From Metridium senile (lineage: Eukaryota; Cnidaria; Anthozoa; Actiniaria; Metridiidae): DNA of 64,000 bases. Where the stretch lies: the NCBI GenBank assembly GCA_949775045.1, contig OX459095.1, positions 32,436,564 to 32,500,563 on the forward strand, written 5' to 3'. Of the stretch, positions 55,801 to 64,000 are shown piece by piece (the stretch's first letter is position 1; every line of letters starts with the position of its first letter). Under the pieces are notes generated by a model. That model searched no databases and was not told the DNA's origin. It saw nothing but the letters and a program-made list of their open reading frames with translations. A program made the position numbers and the translations under genes.

Positions 55801-58800
55801 CGAATCCAGACCGGTTTGACCGGTTTTTTAACTCAATTTTGGTCAAGTTTCGCATCGATTTTCTCCTAGAATGCTCCAGTTTCATGTTATCTAGCACCGC
55901 TGTACAAGTTGACAAAAGGCGCATTTGCACAGGGATAATCTCGATTCGGAGTAAATTTAAATATGTTTTCTATTGTTTAGCAGTATAGTATTTCCCATGC
56001 TTGGCTTGAAATATGTGAATATTTTTACAAAAAGATATCTAGCCTTAGCCTGTGGAAAAAGCCTTTTGTCAAATAGTTTTGCTATGTGTGGCAACTCCGA
56101 CCTCGACTTGGAACTATTATTCGTGGTCACTGAACGGACTTGTCAAAAGATTTATTGATCTATCAACAGTTAAATCTGACATGTTTCCGTAAAAAACGGT
56201 TGCTAAACGGTCTTGATCCGCGCCTGATTTGTGACTTCATGTGAACATCATGTGATGTGTTTTATACCATACTTTATTTTTGGCAACGTTTTTGAAAATA
56301 GGTGTATAAAAAATATCAGAATTTCGAACAGTACCCAGTTTTAGCATCGCATGAACTTACGTAGGGTGCGGCAAAAAACTTTTTCGTCAAGCTAAATACG
56401 TTTAAAGGTGGGCGTACAGTGACGTATTTTGTTATGGTTTTGTGACAGCCAACGTTATTAGAACAAAGAAAATTAAAAAAACGTTTTGTAGAAATGGTTG
56501 GCAAATTAGTATCACAATACAAACACTAAACACATATAGTAATTCAATAGAAATAACAAGTCCAACATATTGTGCACGGCCACCAACACAAAATTATCAA
56601 ATCATGATCGAAAATATGAACTATAGAATATCTACAATTGTTTCATATCAATGTATCTCCTTAACAAAGTTGCTCTTCCATATGTATAGTACAATCATCC
56701 ATATTTGCTAGGAAAGCACAAAGTAGTAAGTATGTAAGTGTCTCGATAAAAAAGTTTTGCTTAAAATACTTCATAATTGATTATCAAGATTGAACAAGAA
56801 ATGTGCTTTAGTCACTTTAGAATTTGTTTGGGTGATGTTTGGGCTGAATTTTAAAAGTCGCGCTCTTGAAGCTAACAAAAAATACAATAGGTTTCCAGTA
56901 GACGAGCCCAGATTTGCATTGATCAATAAGGCCTCGTCTACACGAATCCGATCCTGCTGAAACCGCATAGAAATATTTGCGTCCACACGAATCCTGTTGA
57001 TCGTTTCCTATTCAAAAGTATGCGGTTTCAGTGACCGGATTCACTGTATTCGTGTGGACGATAGGCCGATTTGCATCAAAAAGTATGCGGTTTCAAAAGT
57101 ATCCGGATCCGTGTAGCCGGGGTCTAAGAAGACACATGCGTTGTTCAGTTCCTGTTTTTATTGACAGTAAACTCTTACTATTGAGTTTATTTCTTCTAGA
57201 GCTTTTCTCATAATCCATGAAACAAAGTGCATTTATTTCACGGGTTAATGAAAACACCTCTATTCTATTCAAATTTACAGAACTATTTTGAGTTATTTAG
57301 CCCTTACGTTTAACTAGCAAAAATACTGAGAACTTATCCCCTTTAAAAATAAAAATCCTATTTTTTTATTTATTTCTTATAATACTATGAAATTTTGGTC
57401 CATTTCAAATGTTCCATTAATATTTCTTAAATATTTTGTTGGACATGTTTTGTTCTAATTGTGGTGCTTATTTTTTAAGATAAGGTTTTTATTTTGGAAA
57501 GTCAATTTGGAATTGACATTCGGTCTTTGCTGTCTTGCTAGAGTGATTTTCATTTGACCGTGAAAGAAAAACGACTATTTAGTTCGTACTTGTTGGTAAA
57601 GAACAAAAGAAAACAATAGATTCAGAGTATAGTAACAACTATTAGTTTGCCAATTCTTTCACGGTCATATGAAAATCACTCTAAGCCTAAAGACCGAAAG
57701 GGAGCACAGGATACAAATATGGCGACCTGTTATTGTTCTTGACTAGATAGCCTCGTATTCATGCTTGAATACAATAGGTTTCACATGTAAGCGAGGCTAG
57801 GCAGCCAAGAACAATATTTATTTAAAATCTTTCGCCATTTTTTCGATTCGGTGTATTTTGCGTTCTTGCTTTCCTTGAGCAACTAACAAACACACTTTGA
57901 GCGACTCACTTGCTTTGATTGGATATATCCCATGATCCTTTACGGTCTCAAGATAAAACTTTGGATTTTTTCACCGACAACGTTTATTGAATTAGTTGTG
58001 TCGTAAATCGCAATTATTTTCATTTCTATTACATTTTTGAGATGTGAAACCTTTTTTAATGACATTTGTACATGTGTAAATTTAAATTCATAAATCGAAA
58101 GTAAAGAAATCCATTTGAAACCGTTTTACAGTAAATGGCATTTGTGCATGTGTAAATCTATAAATACATAAATCTAACTAGAAATTAAAGAAATCCAAAG
58201 TAAAGAAAATCCCGTAATAACTTAAATAAAACTCCCGCACCTTTTCCAAGTTTCACTCTAATAGATTTTGTTAATTCAAAAATTCTCCATTTTTCTTACG
58301 ATTTACTAGCTAGACATCTCCTTTGAAGCCACAAAATCGCTTACTTGAATCAAGTGCAAAATAAAGTAAATTTAACAAATAATAGTTTGAGCCCAGTGAT
58401 GTTTCGACACGTTCTCCTCCCCTCCCTCCCACCGGCTCAAATGTCCTCCCATTTTCTTACACTCTCCGAGACGATCGCAATTCATCATGGTAGTACAGTT
58501 TATAACCCAGAAGCCCCCAATCATTTCCCCCTGTTACTATCTACCAGGGAGGTCGAGTCTGTTAGTGCCTTTCTTCGGTCTCCGTTGATCAGTCGGTGAG
58601 CGGTCTTCATCGGTCGTCTGTACCATGGAGGAAAGTAATTCATCATCACTGCTTGTGCTGCTCGATGGCAGCGAAGTGTTTTCACTACTCTGGGAATATT
58701 TCATCAAAAATCTCTTGACTTCGTCATCTTCCTGGCCTTCTTTGCTGTTGCGGATCCCATAAGTGAAGTAAACTGCAAAACCTGTAAATAAATATACAAA

Positions 58801-61800
58801 TAAATAAATCAATTGACAAATTCTTTAAATAAATATATAAATACATTGAATAAAATAAATTAATAGATTAAAAAAGGAAGAAAAAATAGTCACCCACATG
58901 ATGGGTCCTATGTATAAAATAAAAACTAGAAAAATGTATAAATATCTACTTGATTTTGTTAAAACTATTTACAATATCAATATTATCTATATCATGGTTT
59001 AAATGTTTGAAAGTTCTAGTTCCTCTCCTGCATCAATCAATCAATCAACCAATCAATATAATAAATGAATAAATAAATAAACAAAATAATATATCAATCA
59101 ACATATAAATTAATAAATGAATGAATGAATAGAGCGGTTTTCGTATGAGTGGGAAACTGGCCGTAATATTTACGGTACTGTTACTGTAGAACTTTCGAAT
59201 GTTTTTACAGAACTTCGCTCAGTTTCCCACTCGTACGAAAACCGCTCTAAACAAATTAATTAATTAATTAATTAATATATAAATAAATTAAGAAGCTGAA
59301 CAAACAAATCAATCAATCGATATATAAATGAATAAATAAACAAAAATATCAATCAATAAACATAAAAAATGAATGAATAAATAAATAAATGAATGGATAA
59401 ATATTTGTCGATAAAAAATATACCTTACTTACATACTGACTTACTAAACTGTACTTGTCTACCCGCTAGTTTCCATTTACTTACTCAGTTACTTACCTAT
59501 ACTGGCTTACTTCCTTACTAACACACATTTGATATCAATTAAAACTTACCAATAAATGACCAAGCAGTGAAACTGGCCCACGTTATCTTCGATAAGTTCG
59601 TCAGTAGATACTCATTCAATGCAATGACGATAATAGGAATAGTTGGTACGTAAGGTACTGAAAATGTAGTATGAGGATGACGCCGGGGCTGAATGTAAAG
59701 TACAACTATTGAGAATAAAGACAACAGTGCTGAAATTCCTGTTATGACGTATGTAAAGATGTATCGCTGCTGTATAGCCAGGCAAAAACTATACGTTGAC
59801 ACCACCATGCAAGCACAAGCCACAGACGATATTCTGGAAGTATTGGAATCTGGCAAACGCTTGGGAGCTTTCTCAGTTTTCGTTTCATTGGTGGTAGTTG
59901 GGAGCTGACTGCTTTTCAAAAGGCCTCGTATCTTTTTACAACAAGTTGTATCTTTAGGGTTAGTGTCTTCAGCATCGTTGTCGTGCTTGTTTGGAGGTGT
60001 CGGTACTTTAAGAACCAGCCCGTCAAACTCAGGTTCGGGAGGCTTGTAGCGATCCAAGATGACAGAAATTGCGATCATTGTGTAGGCCAATAGTGTACCA
60101 ATGGATAACATTTCTACTAGTTTATTGGTATCGACAAATAGTGCTACTGTAGCTGCAATAATCCCGCAGAAAAACACAGCTCTAATAGGCGTCTGGGTCG
60201 TGGTATTAACCTGACCCAAAAACCCGAATAATAGTCCATCGTTAGCCATGGCGTACATTATACGAGATCCAGAGAAAAGGTACGTTACTAATGATGTAGT
60301 CATGGCCATTACTCCTCCCACTGCAACGAAGTACCTCCCGAGAGGAAAGCCTTGGTAAGCGAAGGCCTCTGGTAAAGCGATATCAGGCGATAGTTGATTG
60401 TAAGGAATCATTAGTGTTAGAATAGCTGCTATAACCAAGTACACTGCAACACCAGCATACGTGCTGATAGTATTAGCACAAGGAATTAGTGTCTTAGGCC
60501 GTAGAGCTTCTTCGCTGGCAGTATTCAAAGTGTCAAATCCAAGATAGGCGAAGTACGAGCTTGCGGCTCCCATCATAACACCATGGAAACCAAACGGAGC
60601 GAATTTCTCGACAGTGTTCCAGTTTTTCGTGTCCACATAATATATACCAGCCAAGATCACAAAAAGAATGACCAAAATGTTTATAAGTGTAGCAACACGA
60701 ATGAAAGAAGCAGTTTGTCGAACTCCCACAGCAGAAACTATCGTGAATATTATCACTATGCTGAAAGCTAGAAAGTCGGGAAAGGGTAGAAAACCAGTGA
60801 CAGTCCAATTTGATATATTGTCGGTAAAAAACTTGTAGATATATCCACCGGCAATATTATCGATGAAACGACTAACTTCATGGCCTAAAAGTGCCACTGC
60901 GATAGTATTTTCGAGAATCAAGTTCCATCCAACCCAAAATGCCCATATTTCACCCATAGAATAATACGTGTAGGTGTAAGACGAACCAGTTCTTGATATT
61001 CGGGACCCATATTCGGCGTAACACAACGAGCATAAACATACAGGAATCGCAGCGATAAGAAGAGATAGAACTATAGCAGGCCCTGCAGTAGTTCGTGCGA
61101 TTGCTCCAGTTGCGATGTATAATCCAGCGCCTAACATAGAACCCAGGCCAAGTAAAGTAACGTCGAGAGATTTCAAACAACGGTGAAACACAGTTTCAGA
61201 TTCAAGGATATCTTTCGTTCTTCTTCGAACCAGCAGCTTCAAATAGTTTATAAAACTCATCGTGTAGAGCAAGAACTACGTTAGGAATCCGTTGAGGTGG
61301 CGATGAAGCGTTCAAATATATCGCTTGCTCACTTTAGAAGCACTAATTTCCTGTCTCTGTTTACTTTGACGTTGACCGTTCTTTCACAAACAGGTGAATT
61401 TACATGTCTTGGTCCTTCGTACGTCAAATATAACTTAGATATCGTTTCTTCAAGACCAAGAGTCGTTGTGTTTCTCTCCGCTCCACTTAACTGGAGATAC
61501 AAAGCACTATTAAAATAAATTATTATACTTCATTGAGTATGCACGTGATTAAAATTCATCTGTTAATTCATTCTGAAGTGATCACGCCAGCCGAGTAACG
61601 CTCAAAATATCATAAATCACGGCAGCAAAAAAAACTTTTTTGATTTATTTCTAAAATCATAGATATTGTGATTTATCGTGTTGGAAAATATCCCGAAAGC
61701 GTTACAACAGGCTTTTTTGAATAGTTAAAATTGTCTTTTTAATGTTTTGTCGGTTTAACAATAGGGGTTACATCACTGCTTTTGAAATACGGTTCAACGT

Positions 61801-63881
61801 CACCAAATCGGCCCACGAAGTTGTTTTCGTGGCTCAAATGAGCCATGACAAGAGACGCAAGGGCTTACAATATAATCTATCATTAAATATAGACGGTGAA
61901 AGCGGAAAAAGTAAATTTCCATTTTGGAAACTAGACTTTGAAATAAATTTAAAATTCAAATTAAAGTTGACGTGCTTGAAAGCGGGAAAAAAACGTTTAT
62001 TTTATTTGCTTTATCAGAGAATTGATTAGTTTTTGAAATTTAGAACAACTTTTCATATCGTTATTAAAACTATAAAAATAAATAGGCATGTAGGATCGGC
62101 TAATACCTTTTCGGCAAATTAGCTTTAATCACGGCTCGCAGCTGTATTAATTTTGAAGACATCTCAGTATCGTTTTAACAAAACTGTGCCCGGGCAAACG
62201 GTTTCAACATTTGCTTCAACATCCGTTCGATTTTGTCGAATGGCAATGATTTTAAACTCTTTCAACATTGTTGAAACGTGTTGAATTGATGTTGAAAGAG
62301 TTTAAAAGCGTTTAAAGATTGCCATTCAACGAAATCGAACGGATGTTGAAGCAAATGTTGAAACCGTTTGCCCGGGCCTTTAGATTGAAACGCGAAAAAG
62401 TAGCGTTAAAAAAATGAAAATGTCCTAAAGTTTTTAATTCATAGATATTTTGATTTTTCGTTTTATAATTAAATAAAAATAACATTCAAGACTTAAAGTG
62501 AGGATACTCGAACACTTGACTTTTTGAATATCATTATTTTCTGAACCTTCTACTGCTTCAAAACCCCTAAAAATAAAGCAGTGAGTTCAAATACACTAAG
62601 AGTTCATAATACGTCATATTTCTAATCTATTCGCTCATGGGAAGTGTGTCAAGAAAAGTGTCAACAAAAAAATTCACAGTTCGAGTCTCCTCACTGTGAA
62701 ATTGAATGTTTTATTATTTTTTGTATTATTTTGCAGAGAGCAAGACAAATTCACTCCAGAAATGGTAAAACAGCTGGATGAAAACCACGGTTTTCTCAAA
62801 AATTCCAGACGTGGAACGGCGCACTTGTTTAGGTAAGAAATCTTAAAACAAATTACTTAGATCTGGGAGTACTATCTAAAGTACCATCTGATTAGGATCA
62901 GTAAGAAATCTTTTTCTAAAAACCCACTTATGAAATGGGCTCCCTGTGGCGTGAATGCCACACAGGAAGCCCAATAAATAAGCTCAAACCGTTGGACTGC
63001 GATTTTTCCGTGTTTTTATTTTTTTCATTTGTATTCTCTGTATTTTTACTTTTTTATTTTCTGTCTTTTTCTTTACTTCCATTTGTCATACTGAATTACG
63101 TTTATTTATTTGGGATTGTCCAAGCGATAGGTGCTAGGAAAAATAAATGATTACGGCTTTACAGTGAGGATACACGAGCCGTGAACACTTTGAGTTTTTT
63201 TGTTACTTTTTTTAACCCACATCCCTGAAGTGAATAGATTAGAAATAAGATTTATTATGAACACTTAGTGTATTTGAACTCATTGCTTTAGTTTTAGAGG
63301 TTTTGAAGCAGTAGAAGGTTTAGAAAATAATAATAATAACATGAAAAAAGTCAAGTGTTCATGGTTCCAGTATCCTCACCGTAATGACTAAAATAATTTA
63401 AACCAATAAAAAAACCGTTGATAGTTGATTAAATTTTTTTCTTGAATATTTATGTGTCTTTTAAAAAACTTCACTCAACAAACTTCACTTTGAAACCTGA
63501 AGTTTTATTTATGTATGTCTATCATATAAGCCGCTCCTGCTGGCAAGTCCTCTTTTGAGTAGGTTATGTCCTGTGATGTCGTGTTATGTTTTAATTCAAT
63601 ATTTATACAGGAAGTCCAATTTAACGACACGCTAGTTTAAATGGGTTCCTCATATAACAAAACATTATATATATATATATATATATATATCTACAGATAT
63701 CTATATTTGCTTGAGAACAGAATAGGCAAGGAGAGAAGCCTTCAAAGGAAGCTATATATATCAAAGGTTTATGTTAATGTATTTAACTTACTTCAGTTCC
63801 AGAGCACTCGATGATTTTTTGAAGAGAAATGACTTAACGCACGTCATCAGAGCACATGAAGTGCAACAGGCTGGATTTCAA
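43887..63881 (+). CDS. EF-hand-containing PPP-family Ser/Thr phosphatase (16 exons, 3' end outside window)
   Basis: Exons: 43887-44120, 45040-45373, 46481-46888, 47615-47750, 48811-48984, 49678-49761, 50433-50609, 51011-51088, 51338-51521, 51732-51957, 52500-52630, 53277-53383, 54287-54389, 55625-55767, 62737-62832, 63797-63881. They give 2700 nt (900 codons), in phase throughout. Residues 1-260 are an N-terminal region I do not recognise; 260-291 is an Asp/Glu run. Two EF-hand-like loops lie at 374-385 ([12 protein letters not shown]) and 416-427 ([12 protein letters not shown]). The catalytic domain starts near 670: GDIHGN (679-684), GDYVDRG (711-717), RGNHE (742-746), HGG (797-799), MWGDP and RAHE (H892). 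All metal ligands and the catalytic His/Asp of PPP enzymes are present, so activity is likely. In RdgC/PPEF phosphatases the EF-hands follow the catalytic domain; here they precede it. The last catalytic residues and stop are beyond the window. Confidence 0.87.
44575..44975. repeat. GATT-type tetranucleotide tract, phosphatase intron 1
   Basis: About 400 bp of TTGATTGATTGAATGATTGA-like units are interspersed with GGTATTTGTTTA spacers. Confidence 0.9.
45725..46430. repeat. 75-80 bp minisatellite in phosphatase intron 2
   Basis: Seven or so head-to-tail units each contain GATGGTTATAGGTATGATGT, then AATTTGATGATGATGATAAT, AGCTAG and a GGTGGTGG stretch of variable length. It produces spurious His/Ile ORFs on the minus strand. 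Confidence 0.9.
48147..48430 (+). mobile_element. Second tRNA-like SINE family, phosphatase intron 4
   Basis: GTGATGGTCTAGTGGTCAGG is a box A-like head. The body has CTTGGGCAAGACACTTCACT, GGACGTAAAGCCGGAGGTCC and GTGCTCTTCGAAAAGAGCAG, sequence blocks shared by many invertebrate SINEs. Confidence 0.65.
49775..50045. repeat. GAT/GAA trinucleotide-rich tract, phosphatase intron 6
   Basis: Imperfect GATGATGAAGATGATGATGG units start right after exon 6. The same trinucleotide encodes the acidic run in exon 3 of this gene. Confidence 0.85.
50663..50956 (+). repeat. About 290-nt nearly pure polypyrimidine tract, phosphatase intron 7
   Basis: TCC/TTC units (CTCCTCCTTCTCC, then TCTTCCTCTTCTTCC) run with only a few purines (CATCCATCC and TAATTA). 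The tract ends about 55 nt before the exon 8 acceptor at 51010. Confidence 0.95.
51640..51731. repeat. ATC trinucleotide tract abutting an acceptor
   Basis: ATCATCATCACCATTATCAT-type units run to the AG at 51730-51731 that precedes exon 10. Confidence 0.85.
51982..52207. mobile_element. MITE family C, copy 3
   Basis: ATAGACCTTTTCACGGTTC at the left is matched by GAACCGTGAGGGTCTAT at the right. The interior matches 4000-4222. It begins 25 bp after the donor of phosphatase exon 10. Confidence 0.8.
52332..52430. repeat. GTTTCCCTC hairpin
   Basis: TTTGTTTCCCTCAAATCTCA and TGAGATTCTCGGGAAACAAA form arms. GTTTCCCTC recurs four times. It lies in phosphatase intron 10, about 70 bp before exon 11. 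Confidence 0.7.
52822..52985. mobile_element. pogo/Tc1-like MITE, TA flanked
   Basis: CAGTCGAAGCTCCATTA (52824) and the inverted TTAATGGAGCTTCGACTG (ending 52983) are flanked by TA on both sides. Confidence 0.82.
53005..53138. mobile_element. Palindromic MITE, phosphatase intron 11
   Basis: AAGGCCTAGGTCAAACGTCG at the left pairs with CGACGTTTGAACTAGGCCTA at the right. Confidence 0.75.
53427..53684. mobile_element. pogo/Tc1-like MITE, TA flanked
   Basis: CAGTAAAACCCCGCGTATAA begins at 53429 and its inverse, TTATACGCAGTGTTTTTACTG, ends at 53682. TA lies outside each end. Confidence 0.82.
53698..53900. mobile_element. Palindromic MITE; half-copy at 55885-55955
   Basis: GTTATCTAACACCGCTCTAC, TTTTGAC and TTTGCACAGG at the left pair with the inverse at the right (CCTGTACAAATGCGCC, CAACGGTGCTAGATCTAAC). 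The left half recurs directly at 55885-55955. Confidence 0.65.
54435..54790. repeat. GTTT tetranucleotide tract, phosphatase intron 13
   Basis: TTTGTTTGTTTGTTCGTTTG units begin about 45 bp after exon 13. They create Cys/Phe/Val/Leu-rich ORFs in all three plus frames, which are artefacts. Confidence 0.95.
55240..56530. repeat. Dispersed direct repeat pair
   Basis: GTACAGTGACGTATTTTGTT, then AGAACAAAGAAAATTAAAAA and ATCACAATAC occur in the same order at about 55265-55410 and 56410-56530. Phosphatase exon 14 lies between them. Confidence 0.7.
55418..55502. repeat. Hairpin with CGGGATGTTGGGAG arms
   Basis: AAACACGCGGGATGTTGGGA and TCCCAACATCCCACGTCTTT flank a short purine-rich loop. Confidence 0.6.
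56933..57127. mobile_element. MITE with CCTCGTCTACACG ends
   Basis: GGCCTCGTCTACACGAATCC is answered by GGATCCGTGTAGCCGGGGTC. The interior repeats AGTATGCGGTTTCA and its complement. Confidence 0.7.
57515..57702. mobile_element. Palindromic MITE, phosphatase intron 14
   Basis: CGGTCTTTG...AGAGTGATTTTCATTTGACC at the left pairs with GGTCATATGAAAATCACTCT...AAAGACCG at the right. Confidence 0.75.
57731..57815. repeat. Hairpin ATTGTTCTTG / CAAGAACAAT
   Basis: The ends TATTGTTCTTGACTAG... and ...AGCCAAGAACAATA enclose the inner arms AGCCTCGTATTCATG / CATGTAAGCGAGGCT. Confidence 0.6.
58537..61260 (-). CDS. SLC7-family cationic amino-acid transporter, CAT type (2 exons)
   Basis: Exon 1 is 61260-59550 and exon 2 is 58781-58537, separated by an intron opening with GTAAGT. 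Together they make 1956 nt, 651 aa. The protein is an APC-superfamily permease: [25 protein letters not shown] at the start of the membrane core, [58 protein letters not shown], and about 14 hydrophobic segments. A long hydrophilic loop (about residues 405-475) precedes the last segments, as in CAT/SLC7A1-4 and A14. The acidic, serine-rich cytoplasmic tail is in exon 2. Expected role: plasma- or endo-membrane transport of cationic amino acids. The apparent upstream start MLYTM begins with TTG, so the ATG at 61260 is used. The gene sits antisense inside intron 14 (55768-62736) of the phosphatase gene. SLC7A4 versus A1-3 cannot be settled by eye. Confidence 0.9.
58790..59400. repeat. AAAT/ATCA microsatellite with embedded MITE, transporter intron
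   Basis: Imperfect ATAAATAAAT and TCAATCAATC units fill the transporter's only intron. At 59131-59250 they are interrupted by a palindrome with ends TAGAGCGGTTTTCGTA(T)GAG and its inverse. Inner arms read AGTGGGAAACTG. Confidence 0.8.
62185..62382. mobile_element. Near-perfect palindromic MITE with GCCCGGGCAAACGG ends
   Basis: About 80-bp arms (GCCCGGGCAAACGGTTTCAA, ...ATCCGTTCGATTT) are inverted with very few mismatches. The loop contains TTGAAACGTGTTGAATTG. Confidence 0.85.
62495..62700. mobile_element. MITE family P, copy
   Basis: GTGAGGATACTCGAACACTT at the left is matched by GAGTCTCCTCAC at the right. It shares CTTCTACTGCTTCAAAAC and AGTGAGTTCAAATACACTA with 63162-63388 and 19613-20122. 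Its right end is about 40 bp from the acceptor of exon 15. Confidence 0.75.
63162..63388. mobile_element. MITE family P, best-preserved copy
   Basis: TACAGTGAGGATACACGAG begins the element and AGTATCCTCACCGTA ends it. It lies in inverted orientation to the neighbouring copy at 62495-62700, in phosphatase intron 15. Confidence 0.78.
63667..63699. repeat. (TA)n dinucleotide repeat
   Basis: About 16 uninterrupted TA units lie in phosphatase intron 15. Confidence 0.95.
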
Positions 63882-64000
63882 GTAAGAATCGTACACCAAG
63901 GGGGAGGGGTATATTGTATCAAACAGGATCTATAATTTTGACAAAAGATCGTAGGTTTTTTTTTGTGTCTTAGATTACCCTGGGTTCCAGAGGTTATTTT

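Larger units (their letters stand above)
61261..62736. other. Phosphatase intron 14, stretch upstream of the transporter
   Basis: It should contain the transporter promoter and 5' UTR next to 61260. I see no further gene. A 95-codon plus-strand frame (61742-62029) has no recognisable domain and no splice context. The rest is AT-rich DNA plus the palindromes at 62185-62382 and 62495-62700. Confidence 0.5.

Noticed and set aside
61742..62029. 95-aa plus-strand ORF upstream of the transporter
   Set aside because: No family resemblance, and a length this size occurs by chance. Kept only as a note in the intron entry.

Overview
This is a piece of an AT-rich, intron-rich animal genome. It looks like a non-vertebrate metazoan. 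A cnidarian-like genome fits the compact exons, long repeat-packed introns, and the mix of tRNA-SINEs, Helitron-, Penelope- and Crypton-like remnants and many foldback MITEs, but the sequence alone does not fix the species. I found no bacterial operons, CRISPR arrays or rRNA.

Four protein-coding genes could be rebuilt exon by exon with GT-AG introns, and every junction keeps the reading frame. (1) SFSWAP (splicing factor, suppressor of white-apricot), minus strand, 13 coding exons from 20881 down to 3389, 701 codons, apparently complete but without the long RS tail of vertebrates. (2) SLF1 (BRCT/ankyrin factor of the RAD18-SMC5/6 DNA-repair axis), minus strand, 15 coding exons from 43564 down to 24238, 939 codons, apparently complete. 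(3) A PPP-family serine/threonine phosphatase with EF-hands placed before the catalytic domain, plus strand, 16 exons from 43887 to at least 63881, running off the window after 900 codons. (4) A two-exon SLC7/CAT-type cationic amino-acid transporter, minus strand, 61260 to 58537, lying wholly inside intron 14 of the phosphatase gene.

SLF1 and the phosphatase gene are divergent, with 322 bp between their start codons. SFSWAP and SLF1 are tandem on the minus strand, separated by about 3.4 kb of foldback elements. The first 3.4 kb, downstream of SFSWAP, has no gene.

Much of the intron and intergenic DNA is made of mobile elements. The clearest are a 3.6-kb foldback element with sub-repeated arms (SFSWAP intron 4), a 1.1-kb terminal-inverted-repeat element with an 11-bp target duplication and a decayed helicase fragment (SFSWAP intron 3), a 2-kb inverted-repeat element with a nested Penelope-type GIY-YIG fragment (SLF1 intron 4), a 1.3-kb element flanked by TTAA (SLF1 intron 2), and an open Helitron-like cysteine-peptidase ORF (SLF1 intron 1). 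More than 25 small palindromic MITEs fall into several families present in 2-4 copies. Minisatellites and microsatellites fill further introns. Two MITEs end within a few bases of functional 5' splice sites in SFSWAP.
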